From the NCBI RefSeq assembly GCF_004331345.1, contig NZ_SJJZ01000001.1, positions 2,108,001 through 2,172,000 on the forward strand: a stretch of DNA of 64,000 bases. Direction: 5' to 3'. Below the pieces are notes generated by a model. It was not told the origin of the DNA. It saw only the letters and a program-made list of their open reading frames with translations, and searched no databases. Shown here in pieces: positions 16,667-25,368 of this stretch (position 1 is its first letter; each line of letters starts with the position of its first letter). A program made the position numbers and the translations under genes. The DNA comes from Kribbella soli (GTDB lineage: Bacteria > Actinomycetota > Actinomycetes > Propionibacteriales > Kribbellaceae).

Positions 16667-17562
16667 TGGGTTTTGAAGTATTGCCACGTCTTGGCCAGGC
16701 CGTCTTCCAGCGTGACCGTCGGCCGGTAGCCGAGATCGTTGGTGATGTCCACGACCACGGCCGGCATCTCGCCCGCCGGCGCCTCGATGTGCTCGGCCGG
16801 CACCGGGCATCCGGTCACCGCCCGCACCGCGTCGATCATCTCCAGCACCGACACCGACCGCCCGGATCCGATGATCGCGCGCCCGTCGAACTTGCTGTCC
16901 AGCGCGAGCAGTACGCCGTTCACCACGTCGTCGATGAAGACCAGATCCCGCCGCTGCTTCCCGTCGCCGTACACCCGGACGCCGGTACCGCTCAACGCCG
17001 CCCGCATCATCCGCGGCACGAAGCTGTCCTTGTGCGACATCCCCGGCCCGTACACATTGGTGAACCGCAGCGCCGCGGTCGCCATCCCGTAACTCCCCGA
17101 GTACGCCGACAGCAACATCTCACCCGCCGCCTTCGTCGCGCCGTACGGCGTCAACGGCCGCAGCGGAAGGTCCGCCGTGATGGTCGACGTACCGACATCC
17201 CCCACCACCGCATTGGTCGACGCCAGCACGAACCGGTCCACACCACTCCCGCGGCTCAACTCCAGCAGGACCTGCGTGATCGTCACGTTCTGCGCAAAGG
17301 TCTGCATCGGCGCATCCACCGACCGCAACACCGACGTCAACGCCGCCAGATGCACCACCGCCGTAGGCCGCGTCTCGAACGCCGCAACACAGGTCTCCTG
17401 CTCCGCAAGATCCCCCGTCACCACATGCACCCCGTCATCCCACGAGGAATCCGGCGGCTCCCGATCCACCGCAGTAACCAACACCCCCCGCCCCCGCAGG
17501 ACGGCCACCACGGCACGCCCGATGAACCCCGAGGCCCCGGTGACCAGCACACGTCCGTCCAT
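16663..17562 (-). CDS. NAD-dependent epimerase/dehydratase (UDP-sugar type)
   Basis: Encodes 299 residues of an extended SDR. Features: GASGFIG cofactor loop, ALTSV region, the LASTNAVVG catalytic Ser/Thr segment, YGATK (YxxxK) and the substrate-side RFTNVYGPGM and RDLVFIDDVV motifs. It resembles UDP-glucose 4-epimerases and UDP-glucuronate epimerases. It is translationally coupled to the GT-C/GT2 fusion downstream (GTGA), which suggests it supplies the nucleotide sugar for it. Confidence 0.9.
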   Translation of the reverse strand: MDGRVLVTGASGFIGRAVVAVLRGRGVLVTAVDREPPDSSWDDGVHVVTGDLAEQETCVAAFETRPTAVVHLAALTSVLRSVDAPMQTFAQNVTITQVLLELSRGSGVDRFVLASTNAVVGDVGTSTITADLPLRPLTPYGATKAAGEMLLSAYSGSYGMATAALRFTNVYGPGMSHKDSFVPRMMRAALSGTGVRVYGDGKQRRDLVFIDDVVNGVLLALDSKFDGRAIIGSGRSVSVLEMIDAVRAVTGCPVPAEHIEAPAGEMPAVVVDITNDLGYRPTVTLEDGLAKTWQYFKTQ

Positions 17563-17587
17563 ACGCTCCAACCTACCCGCGCTCGTC

Positions 17588-18532
17588 TCAGGCCGAGAGC
17601 CCGGCGGCCACCTCTGCCCGGAGCGCGGGGATGAGTGCAGCGAGTTGCTCCAACTGGTCATACAGGCTGGGGAAGTCGAGAGCTGCCGGGCGGAGCACGA
17701 GGTGGCGTGCACCTGCGGCGAGATAGCGGGCGAGATCTCGCTGCACCTGTGCCGGCGTACCTGAGACCACGGCCTGAATCTTCTCGAGTTCCTCTGCCGG
17801 CAAGCCGTAGGTGGCTCGGGCGTACTCGTCGACAGAGTCCTCCCCGACGCGCACCGTGACGAACAGGGCGGGAGTGATGTCGTTCCCGTCACGACCCGCC
17901 TCCGTGGCGGCCAGTCGTACGTCAGCGAGACCGGCGCGGTAGTCCGCGGGATCGGGTGGATAGGGCAACCAGCCGTCGTACAGCCGGCCGGTTCGAGCCA
18001 GAGCCGCGGGAGTGGCACCGCCGAGCCAGATCGGCGGACCATCCGGACGGTACGGCGAGGTCGCCGGCGGCAGGTCGTCGAAGCGCAGAATCTCCCCGTG
18101 GTACGAGCGTTCACCGGCCCAGAGCGCTCGCCACAGCGAAACCGTCTCGTCGAGCCGGGCGAAGCGACGCTCCCAGGGCACCTCGGACAGCGCGTAGAAC
18201 GGCCGCCCGAACCGCCCGGGGAACCCGGCGCCGACGGCAACGACCAGCCGGCCGCCGGAGAGCAGGTCGATCGAGGCCACCGACTGCGCGACCTGGACCG
18301 GTCGGCGCAGGAACGGGAGCAACGCGCCGGTCCCCAGCGTCACCTGCTCGGTCGCGGACGCGAGGGCGGCGAGCATGGTCAGCGCCTCGATCCGCGGACT
18401 GATCAACGAGTCGTTGACGAACAACGAGGAGAAGCCCAGCCGCTCGGCGCGCCGGGCGAACGCGATCAGTTCCCGCGGGTCGCCACCGCCCCACTGCGCC
18501 TGGCCGGTCGGGAGAAGGATGCCGATGTCCAT
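17588..18532 (-). CDS. LLM class flavin/F420-dependent oxidoreductase
   Basis: Encodes 314 residues of a bacterial-luciferase-like TIM barrel: MDIGILLPTGQAQWGGGDP, then LASATEQVTLGTGALLPFLRRP and GGRLVVAVGAGFPGRF, DGPPIWLGGATPAALAR. Such proteins use FMN or F420 to oxidise or reduce varied small molecules. It lies 25 nt upstream of the epimerase on the same strand but faces the MmyB-type regulator divergently over 86 bp, with a clear palindrome between, so it is probably that regulator's target. Confidence 0.9.
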   Translation of the reverse strand: MDIGILLPTGQAQWGGGDPRELIAFARRAERLGFSSLFVNDSLISPRIEALTMLAALASATEQVTLGTGALLPFLRRPVQVAQSVASIDLLSGGRLVVAVGAGFPGRFGRPFYALSEVPWERRFARLDETVSLWRALWAGERSYHGEILRFDDLPPATSPYRPDGPPIWLGGATPAALARTGRLYDGWLPYPPDPADYRAGLADVRLAATEAGRDGNDITPALFVTVRVGEDSVDEYARATYGLPAEELEKIQAVVSGTPAQVQRDLARYLAAGARHLVLRPAALDFPSLYDQLEQLAALIPALRAEVAAGLSA

Positions 18533-18558
18533 GGGCAGGATGCTCCTGCGCCGCGGGC

Positions 18559-18589
18559 ATCGCCACAATTCCCTGCCGGGAATGGCGAT
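18559..18589. promoter_or_regulatory. Inverted repeat between LLM oxidoreductase and MmyB-type regulator
   Basis: ATCGCC-ACA-ATTCCC (18559-18573) pairs with GGGAAT-GGCGAT (18578-18589) around TGCC; the only break is the 3-nt ACA bulge. It lies mid-way in the 86-bp divergent region and is the probable operator for the XRE/MmyB protein. Confidence 0.6.
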
Positions 18590-18618
18590 CCGACCGCCGG
18601 CGCGGCTATAACCAGTGC

Positions 18619-19359
18619 GTGGACTTCCCCGCCGCACTCCGTCAGCACCGCAGCCGGCGGCGTCTCAGCCAGCTCGAACTGGCCGTGCGGGCCGGTACCA
18701 CCCAGCGGCACCTGAGCTTCCTCGAGTCCGGACGGTCCGCGCCCGGACGGAACCTGGTGGTCCGGCTGGCCGAGTCGCTCGAGCTGCCGCTGCGCGACTG
18801 CAACGAACTCCTGCTCACCGCCGGCTACGCCCCGGTGTCGCCCGAGCGCGGTCTGGAGGACCCCGACCTCGCGCCCGCCCGGGATGCGCTCGGACACATC
18901 CTGGACAGTCACCTGCCGTATCCCGCCCTGATCGTCGACCGCGCCGGTGACCTGATCGCCGCGAACGGCGCGTTCGGCCTGCTGACCGAGGGCGCGGACC
19001 CCGGCCTGACCGGCCTCGGGAAGAACGTGTACCGGCTCGCCCTGCATCCGGACGGCCTGGCGCCGCGGATCGGCAACCTCGCGGAGTGGGCCCGCCACAT
19101 CCTCCATCGGCTCGATCGCGACTCGGCGTTGTACGCCGAACTCTCGTCGTACGTTCCACCGCCGGACCAGGGCAGCGCGACGCTCGGTTTCGCCGTACCG
19201 CTGGAACTGCGGACGTCGCGCGGTGACCTCCGGCTGATGACGACGGTCACCACGTTCGCCACCGCCGTTGACGTCACCCTCAGCGAGCTGAAGCTGGAGG
19301 CGTTCCTCCCCGTCGACTCACTGACCGCGGAGGCGCTCCGGCAGTTCACCGCCGGGTAG
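18619..19359 (+). CDS. XRE family regulator with MmyB-like ligand domain
   Basis: Encodes 246 residues from a GTG. The HTH is at about residues 5-60 (RQHRSRRRLSQLELAVRAGT, then RHLSFLESGRSAPGRNLV). The C-terminal MmyB PAS-like fold follows (YPALIVDRAGDLIAANGAF, NVYRLALHPDGLAPRI, LMTTVTTFATAVDVTLSEL). MmyB-like regulators in actinobacteria commonly sit divergently from an oxidoreductase gene they control, as here with the LLM protein. The bound ligand is unknown. Confidence 0.9.
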   Translation: MDFPAALRQHRSRRRLSQLELAVRAGTTQRHLSFLESGRSAPGRNLVVRLAESLELPLRDCNELLLTAGYAPVSPERGLEDPDLAPARDALGHILDSHLPYPALIVDRAGDLIAANGAFGLLTEGADPGLTGLGKNVYRLALHPDGLAPRIGNLAEWARHILHRLDRDSALYAELSSYVPPPDQGSATLGFAVPLELRTSRGDLRLMTTVTTFATAVDVTLSELKLEAFLPVDSLTAEALRQFTAG

Positions 19360-19420
19360 ATTGTGGTCCGCGACTGTCGGCGACGAGGTCTTGACCAGGC
19401 GTGATCGACGGGAGACGATT

Positions 19421-19450
19421 CCCGCGAAACGCGGGCTGACAACCTTGTCA
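19421..19450 (+). promoter_or_regulatory. Hairpin and palindrome upstream of the GH92 gene
   Basis: CCCGCGAAACGCGGG (19421-19435) is a 6-bp stem with a 3-nt loop. Right next to it, TGACAACCTTGTCA (19437-19450) is a perfect 14-bp palindrome. They lie in the 170-bp gap before the GH92 gene, about 80 bp from its start. The palindrome may be an operator for a carbohydrate regulator; the hairpin may end the upstream transcript. Confidence 0.45.
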
Positions 19451-19529
19451 TCGGGGCCGCGTGATCATTTCGGTGCGCGGTCGGCCGTGGAACCGGGCGG
19501 CCGTGTGCCCGGCCGTGCAAGGAGCGTAG

Positions 19530-22500
19530 ATGGATCTCCGCCGCCCACTGGGGCTCGTCGCGTCGCTCGGGCTCGTTATGACAATGTCTACTGCCATGAC
19601 GCCAGCGCATGCCGCGTCACCTGCTGCCTCAGAGCAGCCGGTGGTCAGCGGTTCGTCGTACTTCACCTCGTTCGAGCCCGGCCAGCCACAGCCGGGCTAC
19701 ACCGACGCCGTCGAGACCGGCCCGGACGGGAAGCCCCGCACCGACGGGGTGCGCGGCCCGACGCCGACCGGGATCGGCGGCAGCGAGATGGACAAGGTCA
19801 CCAAGGTGACCGCGAACGGCGAGAACACCGGTGGCGGCGAGATCGCCACGAACGTCGCCGACGGTGACAAGTTCACCAAGTGGCTGGTGTTCGAGCCGAC
19901 CGGCTGGCTGGTCTACCAGACCTCGGCCCCGGTGGTGATCAAGAAGTACGCGCTGACCTCGGCGAACGACGCGGACGGCCGCGACCCGCAGAACTGGACC
20001 ATCTCCGGTTCGAACGACGGCACCACGTGGACCACGCTGGACACCCAGACCGGTCAGAGCTTCGAGAACCGGTTCCAGACCAAGGAGTACAGCTTCGCCA
20101 ACGAAACGGCGTACAGCTACTTCAAGCTGGACATCACGCTGAACCACGGTGAGAACATCGTCCAGCTCGCCGACTGGTACCTGTCGAACGGCGCCCCGCT
20201 GCCGCCACCCGGTCCGGTCGCCGAGTCGCGTCTCGACTCCGGCCCGACCAGTGCCTACAACGCCCGCGCCCGCGTCGGCTTCACCGGCGTCAAGTCCTTC
20301 CGGTACGCCGGGCACCAGGACGCCGAAGGCCGTGGGTACACCTGGAACAAGGTGTCCGACGTCGACCTGAAGGTGGGCAAGGACACCCGCCTGTCGTACA
20401 AGATCTTCCCTGAGCACGTCGAGGGCGACCTCAGCTACCCGAGCACGTACGCGGCGCTCGACCTGGCGTTCTCCGACGGCACCTACCTGAGCGACCTGAA
20501 GGCCAAGGACCACCACGGCTTCGAGCTGAGCCCCCGCGGCCAGGGCGACTCCAAGGCGCTCTACACGAACCAGTGGAACAACATCGAGGCCGACCTCGGC
20601 AAGGTTGCCGCCGGCAAGACGATCACGCGGATCCTGGTCGGGTACGACAAGCCGTCCGGACCGGCCGAGTTCCGCGGCTGGATCGACGACGTCCGGATCG
20701 CCGCGGCGATCAACCCGGACCGCGCGGCGCAGAAGACCGCGGCCAAGCACCCGTCGGATCTCGCGCTGACAACCCGCGGCACGAACGCGACCGGCGGCTT
20801 CTCGCGGGGCAACAACTTCCCGGCCACCGCCGTACCGCACGGCTTCAACTTCTGGACGCCGGTGACGAACGCCGGGTCGACGTCCTGGCTGTACGACTAC
20901 GCCAAGGGCAACAACGAGGCGAACAAGCCGACCATGCAGGCACTGTCGATCAGCCATGAGCCGAGCCCGTGGATGGGCGACCGGCAGACCTTCCAGGTGA
21001 TGCCGTCAACGGCCGCCACGCCCACCGCGGACCGGAAGGTTCGCGCCTGGTCGTTCAGCCACGACAACGAGATCGCGCGTCCGTACTACTACGGCGTCAC
21101 GTTCGACAACGGGAACGCGGCCGAGATCGCGCCTACCGACCACGCCGCGGTGCTGCGGTTCAGCTTCCCGGCCGGCAAGGCGTCGCTGATCTTCGACAAC
21201 GTCAACAACAGCGGCGGGCTGACGCTCGACCCGGCAACCGGTGTGGTCACGGGGTACAGCGACATCAAGAGCGGCCTGTCCACCGGCGCCGGCCGCCTCT
21301 TCGTGTACGGCGTCGTGGACCAGAAGGTAATTGCCTCGGGCAAGCTGTCCGACGGCGGCGGCGCGAACGTCGGCGGCTACTACACGTTCGACGCCAAGAC
21401 CACCCAGGTACAGCTGCGGCTCGCCACGTCGCTGATCGGCACCGAACAGGCCCGGAAGAACCTGGAACTGGAGCTTCCCGCGGGATCGAAGTTCAGCAAG
21501 GTCAAGGACGCCGCGCAGGCCGCGTGGGACACCAAACTACGCACGATCGAGGTCGAGGGCGCGACGGCCGACCAACTGACCACGCTGTACTCGAACCTCT
21601 ACCGGCTGTTCCTCTACCCGAACAACGGCTCCGAGAACACTGGATCCAAAGACAAGCCGGTCATCACGTACGCGTCGCCGACCTCGCCGAAGGTGGGCAC
21701 CGACACCCCGACCACGACCGGTTCGAAGATCGTGGCCGGTCAGACGTACGTGAACAACGGGTTCTGGGACACGTACCGCACGGTGTGGCCGGCGTACTCG
21801 CTGTTCGCCCAGGACGAGGCGGCGGATCTGGTCAACGGATTCGTCCAGCAGTACAAGGACGGCGGCTGGATCTCCCGCTGGTCCTCCCCCGGCTACGCGA
21901 ACCTGATGGTCGGTACGTCGTCCGACGTCGCTTTCGCGGACGCCTACCTCAAGGGCATCAAGGGGATCGACGTCCAGGCGATGTACGACGCGGCGGTCAA
22001 GAACGCGTCCGTCGTACCGCCTTCGCAGAACGTCGGCCGCAAGGGCATGGACCTGTCCACGTTCAACGGCTACACGGCCAACACCACCGGTGAGGGCTTC
22101 AGCTGGTCGATGGACGGCTACATCAACGACTTCGGCATCGCGAACATGTCGAAGGCCCTGTACGACAAGGCGAAGAAGAACGACCCGCGCAAGCAGGAGT
22201 ACCTGGACAACTACAAGTACTTCCTGAACCGGGCCCGCAACTACGTCACGCTCTACGACCCGACGGTGGGCTTCTTCCAGGGCAAGGGACCGGACGGTGT
22301 CTGGGGCTACTCCCCGAGCACCTTCGACCCGCGGGACTGGGGCCACGACTACACCGAGACGAACGCGTGGAACATGGCGTTCTCCACCCCGCAGGACGGG
22401 GCCGGCCTGGCCGCGATCTACGGCGGCCGCGACGGTCTGGCGAAGAAGCTCGACGAGTTCTTCAGTACGCCGGAAGACGCGCTGCACACCGGCGGGTACG

Positions 22501-23546
22501 GCGGCACGATCCACGAGATGCTCGAGGCGCGTGACGTCCGGATGGGGCAGTACGGCCATAGCAACCAGCCGTCGCACCACATCACCTACATGTACGACGT
22601 GGCGGGGCAGCCGTGGAAGACGCAGGCTCTCGTGCGTGAGGCGTTGTCGCGGTTGTACACCGGCTCGGAGATCGGGCAGGGGTACCCGGGCGACGAGGAC
22701 AACGGCGAGATGTCGGCGTGGTACCTGTTCAGCTCGCTCGGCTTCTACCCGTTGCAGGTCGGTTCACCGTCGTACGCGATCGGCTCGCCGCTGTTCACCA
22801 AGGCGACGGTCCGGCTGGCGGGTGGCAAGAAGCTGGTGATCAGCGCACCGCAGAACTCGTCGAAGAACGTCTACGTGAAGAGCGTTCGCGTCAACGGCAA
22901 GAACTGGACCTCGACCGCGTTGCCGCACGACCTGATCGCGAACGGCGGCAAGATCGAGTTCGAGATGACCGACCAGCCGACCAAGTGGGGCACCGGCCGG
23001 AACGACGCCCCGCCGTCGATCACCAAGCCGGGCGAGGACCCGACGACCTGGCGGGACTCAACCTCCGACACCGGCGCGGTGATCGGTGCGGGTGGCACCG
23101 ACGTCTCCGCGCTGATCGACAACGACTCGAAGACACAGGTCACGCTGACCGGTGCCCAGCCGGCGGTCACAGTCGCCCTGCCACAGGGTCGTCCGGTCGG
23201 CATGTACACGCTGACAAGCGGTGCGACCGGCACTGCTCCGTCGGCGTGGACGCTGGAGGGCTCGAACGACGGTACGACGTGGACGACAGTCGACCGCCGT
23301 ACCGGGCAGAGCTGGCCGTGGGCGTCGTACACGAGGTCCTTCAGTATCAGCGGGCCCAAGGCGTACACGCAGTACCGGCTGGTGCTCACCCCGGCCGCGG
23401 GCGCCGACGGCGTCACGCTGTCCGAGATCGAGCTCCTCGGCACACTGAAGGGCGTCGAGACCGGGACCCACCCGAGTGACAAGCGCGTCGCCGAGACCAA
23501 GCCGAGCCCGACCCCGTCCCAGTCGATCGACCGCAACTACGGCTGA
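19530..23546 (+). CDS. Secreted GH92 alpha-mannosidase-like enzyme with two discoidin-type domains
   Basis: Encodes 1338 residues. A signal peptide ends near AHA|AS (residue 29). A discoidin/F5-8C domain (about 85-220; SGSNDGTTWTTLDTQTGQ) is followed by a beta-sandwich domain (about 225-400), the GH92 module (about 410-1150) and a second discoidin-type domain (about 1170-1320; EGSNDGTTWTTVDRRTGQ). In the catalytic (alpha/alpha)6 part the base motif GDEDNGEMSAWY is intact (D1055, D1057). The acid motif reads HSNQPSHH: Gln1013 replaces the usual Glu. GH92 enzymes are calcium-dependent exo-alpha-mannosidases. The Gln suggests activity on substrates with a good leaving group, such as mannose-1-phosphate diesters. 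An AAGGAG ribosome site precedes the start. Confidence 0.93.
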   Translation: MDLRRPLGLVASLGLVMTMSTAMTPAHAASPAASEQPVVSGSSYFTSFEPGQPQPGYTDAVETGPDGKPRTDGVRGPTPTGIGGSEMDKVTKVTANGENTGGGEIATNVADGDKFTKWLVFEPTGWLVYQTSAPVVIKKYALTSANDADGRDPQNWTISGSNDGTTWTTLDTQTGQSFENRFQTKEYSFANETAYSYFKLDITLNHGENIVQLADWYLSNGAPLPPPGPVAESRLDSGPTSAYNARARVGFTGVKSFRYAGHQDAEGRGYTWNKVSDVDLKVGKDTRLSYKIFPEHVEGDLSYPSTYAALDLAFSDGTYLSDLKAKDHHGFELSPRGQGDSKALYTNQWNNIEADLGKVAAGKTITRILVGYDKPSGPAEFRGWIDDVRIAAAINPDRAAQKTAAKHPSDLALTTRGTNATGGFSRGNNFPATAVPHGFNFWTPVTNAGSTSWLYDYAKGNNEANKPTMQALSISHEPSPWMGDRQTFQVMPSTAATPTADRKVRAWSFSHDNEIARPYYYGVTFDNGNAAEIAPTDHAAVLRFSFPAGKASLIFDNVNNSGGLTLDPATGVVTGYSDIKSGLSTGAGRLFVYGVVDQKVIASGKLSDGGGANVGGYYTFDAKTTQVQLRLATSLIGTEQARKNLELELPAGSKFSKVKDAAQAAWDTKLRTIEVEGATADQLTTLYSNLYRLFLYPNNGSENTGSKDKPVITYASPTSPKVGTDTPTTTGSKIVAGQTYVNNGFWDTYRTVWPAYSLFAQDEAADLVNGFVQQYKDGGWISRWSSPGYANLMVGTSSDVAFADAYLKGIKGIDVQAMYDAAVKNASVVPPSQNVGRKGMDLSTFNGYTANTTGEGFSWSMDGYINDFGIANMSKALYDKAKKNDPRKQEYLDNYKYFLNRARNYVTLYDPTVGFFQGKGPDGVWGYSPSTFDPRDWGHDYTETNAWNMAFSTPQDGAGLAAIYGGRDGLAKKLDEFFSTPEDALHTGGYGGTIHEMLEARDVRMGQYGHSNQPSHHITYMYDVAGQPWKTQALVREALSRLYTGSEIGQGYPGDEDNGEMSAWYLFSSLGFYPLQVGSPSYAIGSPLFTKATVRLAGGKKLVISAPQNSSKNVYVKSVRVNGKNWTSTALPHDLIANGGKIEFEMTDQPTKWGTGRNDAPPSITKPGEDPTTWRDSTSDTGAVIGAGGTDVSALIDNDSKTQVTLTGAQPAVTVALPQGRPVGMYTLTSGATGTAPSAWTLEGSNDGTTWTTVDRRTGQSWPWASYTRSFSISGPKAYTQYRLVLTPAAGADGVTLSEIELLGTLKGVETGTHPSDKRVAETKPSPTPSQSIDRNYG

Positions 23547-23554
23547 TCATGACC

Positions 23555-23584
23555 CGAGGGCGGCGGCAGCTGCCGTCGCCCTCG
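23555..23584 (+). terminator. Terminator after the GH92 gene
   Basis: CGAGGGCGGCGGCA pairs with TGCCGTCGCCCTCG around GC, starting 8 nt after the GH92 stop. The stem is nearly perfect (one G-T pair). Confidence 0.65.
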
Positions 23585-23648
23585 CTGTGGTCCACCGTCG
23601 GAGCCTGCCCCTGAGAGGTTCCGACGGCGCATTTCATGGAAGTAAGGA

Positions 23649-23680
23649 GGGGTGGCGGTCCCCGCCCGGACTGCCACCCC
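23649..23680. terminator. Strong hairpin, probably a bidirectional terminator
   Basis: GGGGTGGCGGTCC (23649-23661) pairs with GGACTGCCACCCC (23668-23680) over a 6-nt loop with one G-T wobble, and the stem can extend on both sides (AAGGA/TCCTT with gaps). It lies between two convergent transcripts. Confidence 0.6.
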
Positions 23681-23700
23681 TTCATCCTTATCGACGCTCG

Positions 23701-23716
23701 AACCCTCCCGAGGGTT
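23701..23716 (-). terminator. Short hairpin after the small membrane protein gene
   Basis: AACCCTC-CC-GAGGGTT is a perfect 7-bp stem with a 2-nt centre, 4 nt beyond the stop of the gene at 23720-24034. Confidence 0.5.
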
Positions 23717-23719
23717 GCC

Positions 23720-24034
23720 TCACCCCAGAACTGTCCACATGTCGGACAACGACAGGAACCAGACCAGGTTCACGGCCAGCACTCCGGCCGTCGCGGCGAC
23801 CGCGAACATCCACCCGAGACCGGCCCGCAGCGCCAGCACGGGCAGCGCCAGCGCCGTCGCCACGCCCCCGAGCTGTACGGCGAACAGCGCGCCACCGCTC
23901 TCCACGGCGCAACTCACCCCGGTCGGCGGGCACAGCGGCGCACCGAACTGACGCATCAGCGCGTACACGACGCCTGCCATCACGCCGACGAAGACCGCCT
24001 GCAGGGCGACCCTGCCGATCGTCCGGGCTTCCAT
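23720..24034 (-). CDS. Small membrane protein of unknown function
   Basis: Encodes 104 residues starting MEARTIGRVALQAVFVGVMAG. Three hydrophobic segments are visible (VALQAVFVGVMAGVVYALM, GGALFAVQLGGVATALALPVLAL and MFAVAATAGVLAVNLVWFL). Two Cys (LCPPTGVSCAVESGG) sit in the first loop, probably extracellular and able to form a disulfide. No family recognised. It is 47 nt downstream of the mannosyltransferase-like gene on the same strand and may be co-transcribed. Confidence 0.65.
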   Translation of the reverse strand: MEARTIGRVALQAVFVGVMAGVVYALMRQFGAPLCPPTGVSCAVESGGALFAVQLGGVATALALPVLALRAGLGWMFAVAATAGVLAVNLVWFLSLSDMWTVLG

Positions 24035-24081
24035 GGGACCACGGTAAGTAGCCGACGGGTGCAGCGCCTGAGCAGAACTAC

Positions 24082-25275
24082 TCAGCCGGACCAGCGGCCG
24101 GTGAAGAATGCGGCGGCCCAGATGGCGGCCAGCGGTATCGCCACGGCGAGGTACAGGCGGCCGATCCACGGTCTGCGTCTGGCCAGGACCGCGAGCCCGA
24201 TCCACAGCGGCCACATGAGCAGGGTGGCCCGGGTGAGTGAGTAGATCCAGAACGACGTACAGAACGCTCCGATCGTGGCAGCGACCCAGGCTGCCTCACC
24301 CCAGGACCGGCGCCAGAACAGCCAGGCGAGCAGCACCAGTGCGACGAACAGCGTGATCAGCTCGGCCCGGAACATCCAGGTCCAGTCGCTGCGGTCAGCC
24401 GGGAAATGGCCCTTGCTCGCGGCCTCGAAAGTGTGCATCAGCGAGATCCACGGCCAGGTGAACTCCCGCGCCCAGCCCTTCTCCTGCGCGTCCTGCCAGG
24501 CGAACCAGGAGCCGTGGATCTGCTTCAGGTACGCCATGAAGCCGAGCACCGGTACGGCGGGCAGCGCCAGCCACGGCAGCGACAACCAGTCCCGCTTCTT
24601 CGAGGTGACGAACTCGACGAGCAGCGCGAAGATCAGGAAGATCCCGGACACCCGCACCGTGGACGCCAGCGCGACGAAGACGGCGGCGCGGGCCCAGCGT
24701 CCCTGCCGTGCGGCGAGCCAGGCGGGGAACGCGAAGGCGCAGAACAGCGCCTCGGTGTACCCCGCCGCGAGGAAGACCCCGACGGGAGCGCCGTACCAGA
24801 TCATGGCGGCGTTCGGGCCGATGCCCTTCAGCTCCGGGAACTCGTACTGCGCCAGGCGCGCGAGGTACACGCCCGCCACGGCGCTGGCGACTGCCGACAC
24901 GACGATGCCGGCGGCAACGTAGCCGATGCCGGTGTAGCTGACCAGCCGGACCAGCAACGGGAAGCCCGGGAAGAACGCGGCCAGCGGCGCACCGGACGGC
25001 TCACCGTTGTTGTAGCCGAACTCAGCGACCGCCTTCAGGTGCCAGACGTCCCACTGCAACCAGGCCTTCCACACGTTCGGGTAGTCGCTGCCCCGGTTGA
25101 ACATGAGCGGCGCAGAGAGCGACAGCACGAACAGCGCCACCCGGGTAACCAGCCACCACCCGAGCACCTCCCGCCCCAGCGGCGTCGGCATCCACCGCTG
25201 CCAGCCAACCCTGTCGACCCGAGCCCGCCGAGCCCGCCCCGGCCTGGGCTCCCCGGCAGCCGAGCGCTCAAACAC
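24082..25275 (-). CDS. PIG-V-like GT-C mannosyltransferase
   Basis: Encodes about 397 residues from GTG 25275 (a GTG at 25296 would add 7). Multi-pass, with the PIG-V first-loop motif WDVWHLKAVAEFGYNNG and the following FFPGFPLLVRLV. PIG-V relatives transfer mannose from polyprenyl-phosphate mannose to lipid or glycan acceptors outside the membrane; actinobacteria use several in lipomannan-type or protein-linked glycans. This would need a polyprenyl-phosphate sugar donor such as the GT2 domain encoded at 14480-16666 could make. The acceptor is unknown. Confidence 0.82.
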   Translation of the reverse strand: MFERSAAGEPRPGRARRARVDRVGWQRWMPTPLGREVLGWWLVTRVALFVLSLSAPLMFNRGSDYPNVWKAWLQWDVWHLKAVAEFGYNNGEPSGAPLAAFFPGFPLLVRLVSYTGIGYVAAGIVVSAVASAVAGVYLARLAQYEFPELKGIGPNAAMIWYGAPVGVFLAAGYTEALFCAFAFPAWLAARQGRWARAAVFVALASTVRVSGIFLIFALLVEFVTSKKRDWLSLPWLALPAVPVLGFMAYLKQIHGSWFAWQDAQEKGWAREFTWPWISLMHTFEAASKGHFPADRSDWTWMFRAELITLFVALVLLAWLFWRRSWGEAAWVAATIGAFCTSFWIYSLTRATLLMWPLWIGLAVLARRRPWIGRLYLAVAIPLAAIWAAAFFTGRWSG

Positions 25276-25368
25276 GCCACCACCGCCACAAACCACAGTC
25301 CGCCCGAGTCACACGCCCATCGTCCCTCATCCGGGTTCCAGCCGCCGGAGCCCCAGCGGGCGCCTTCG

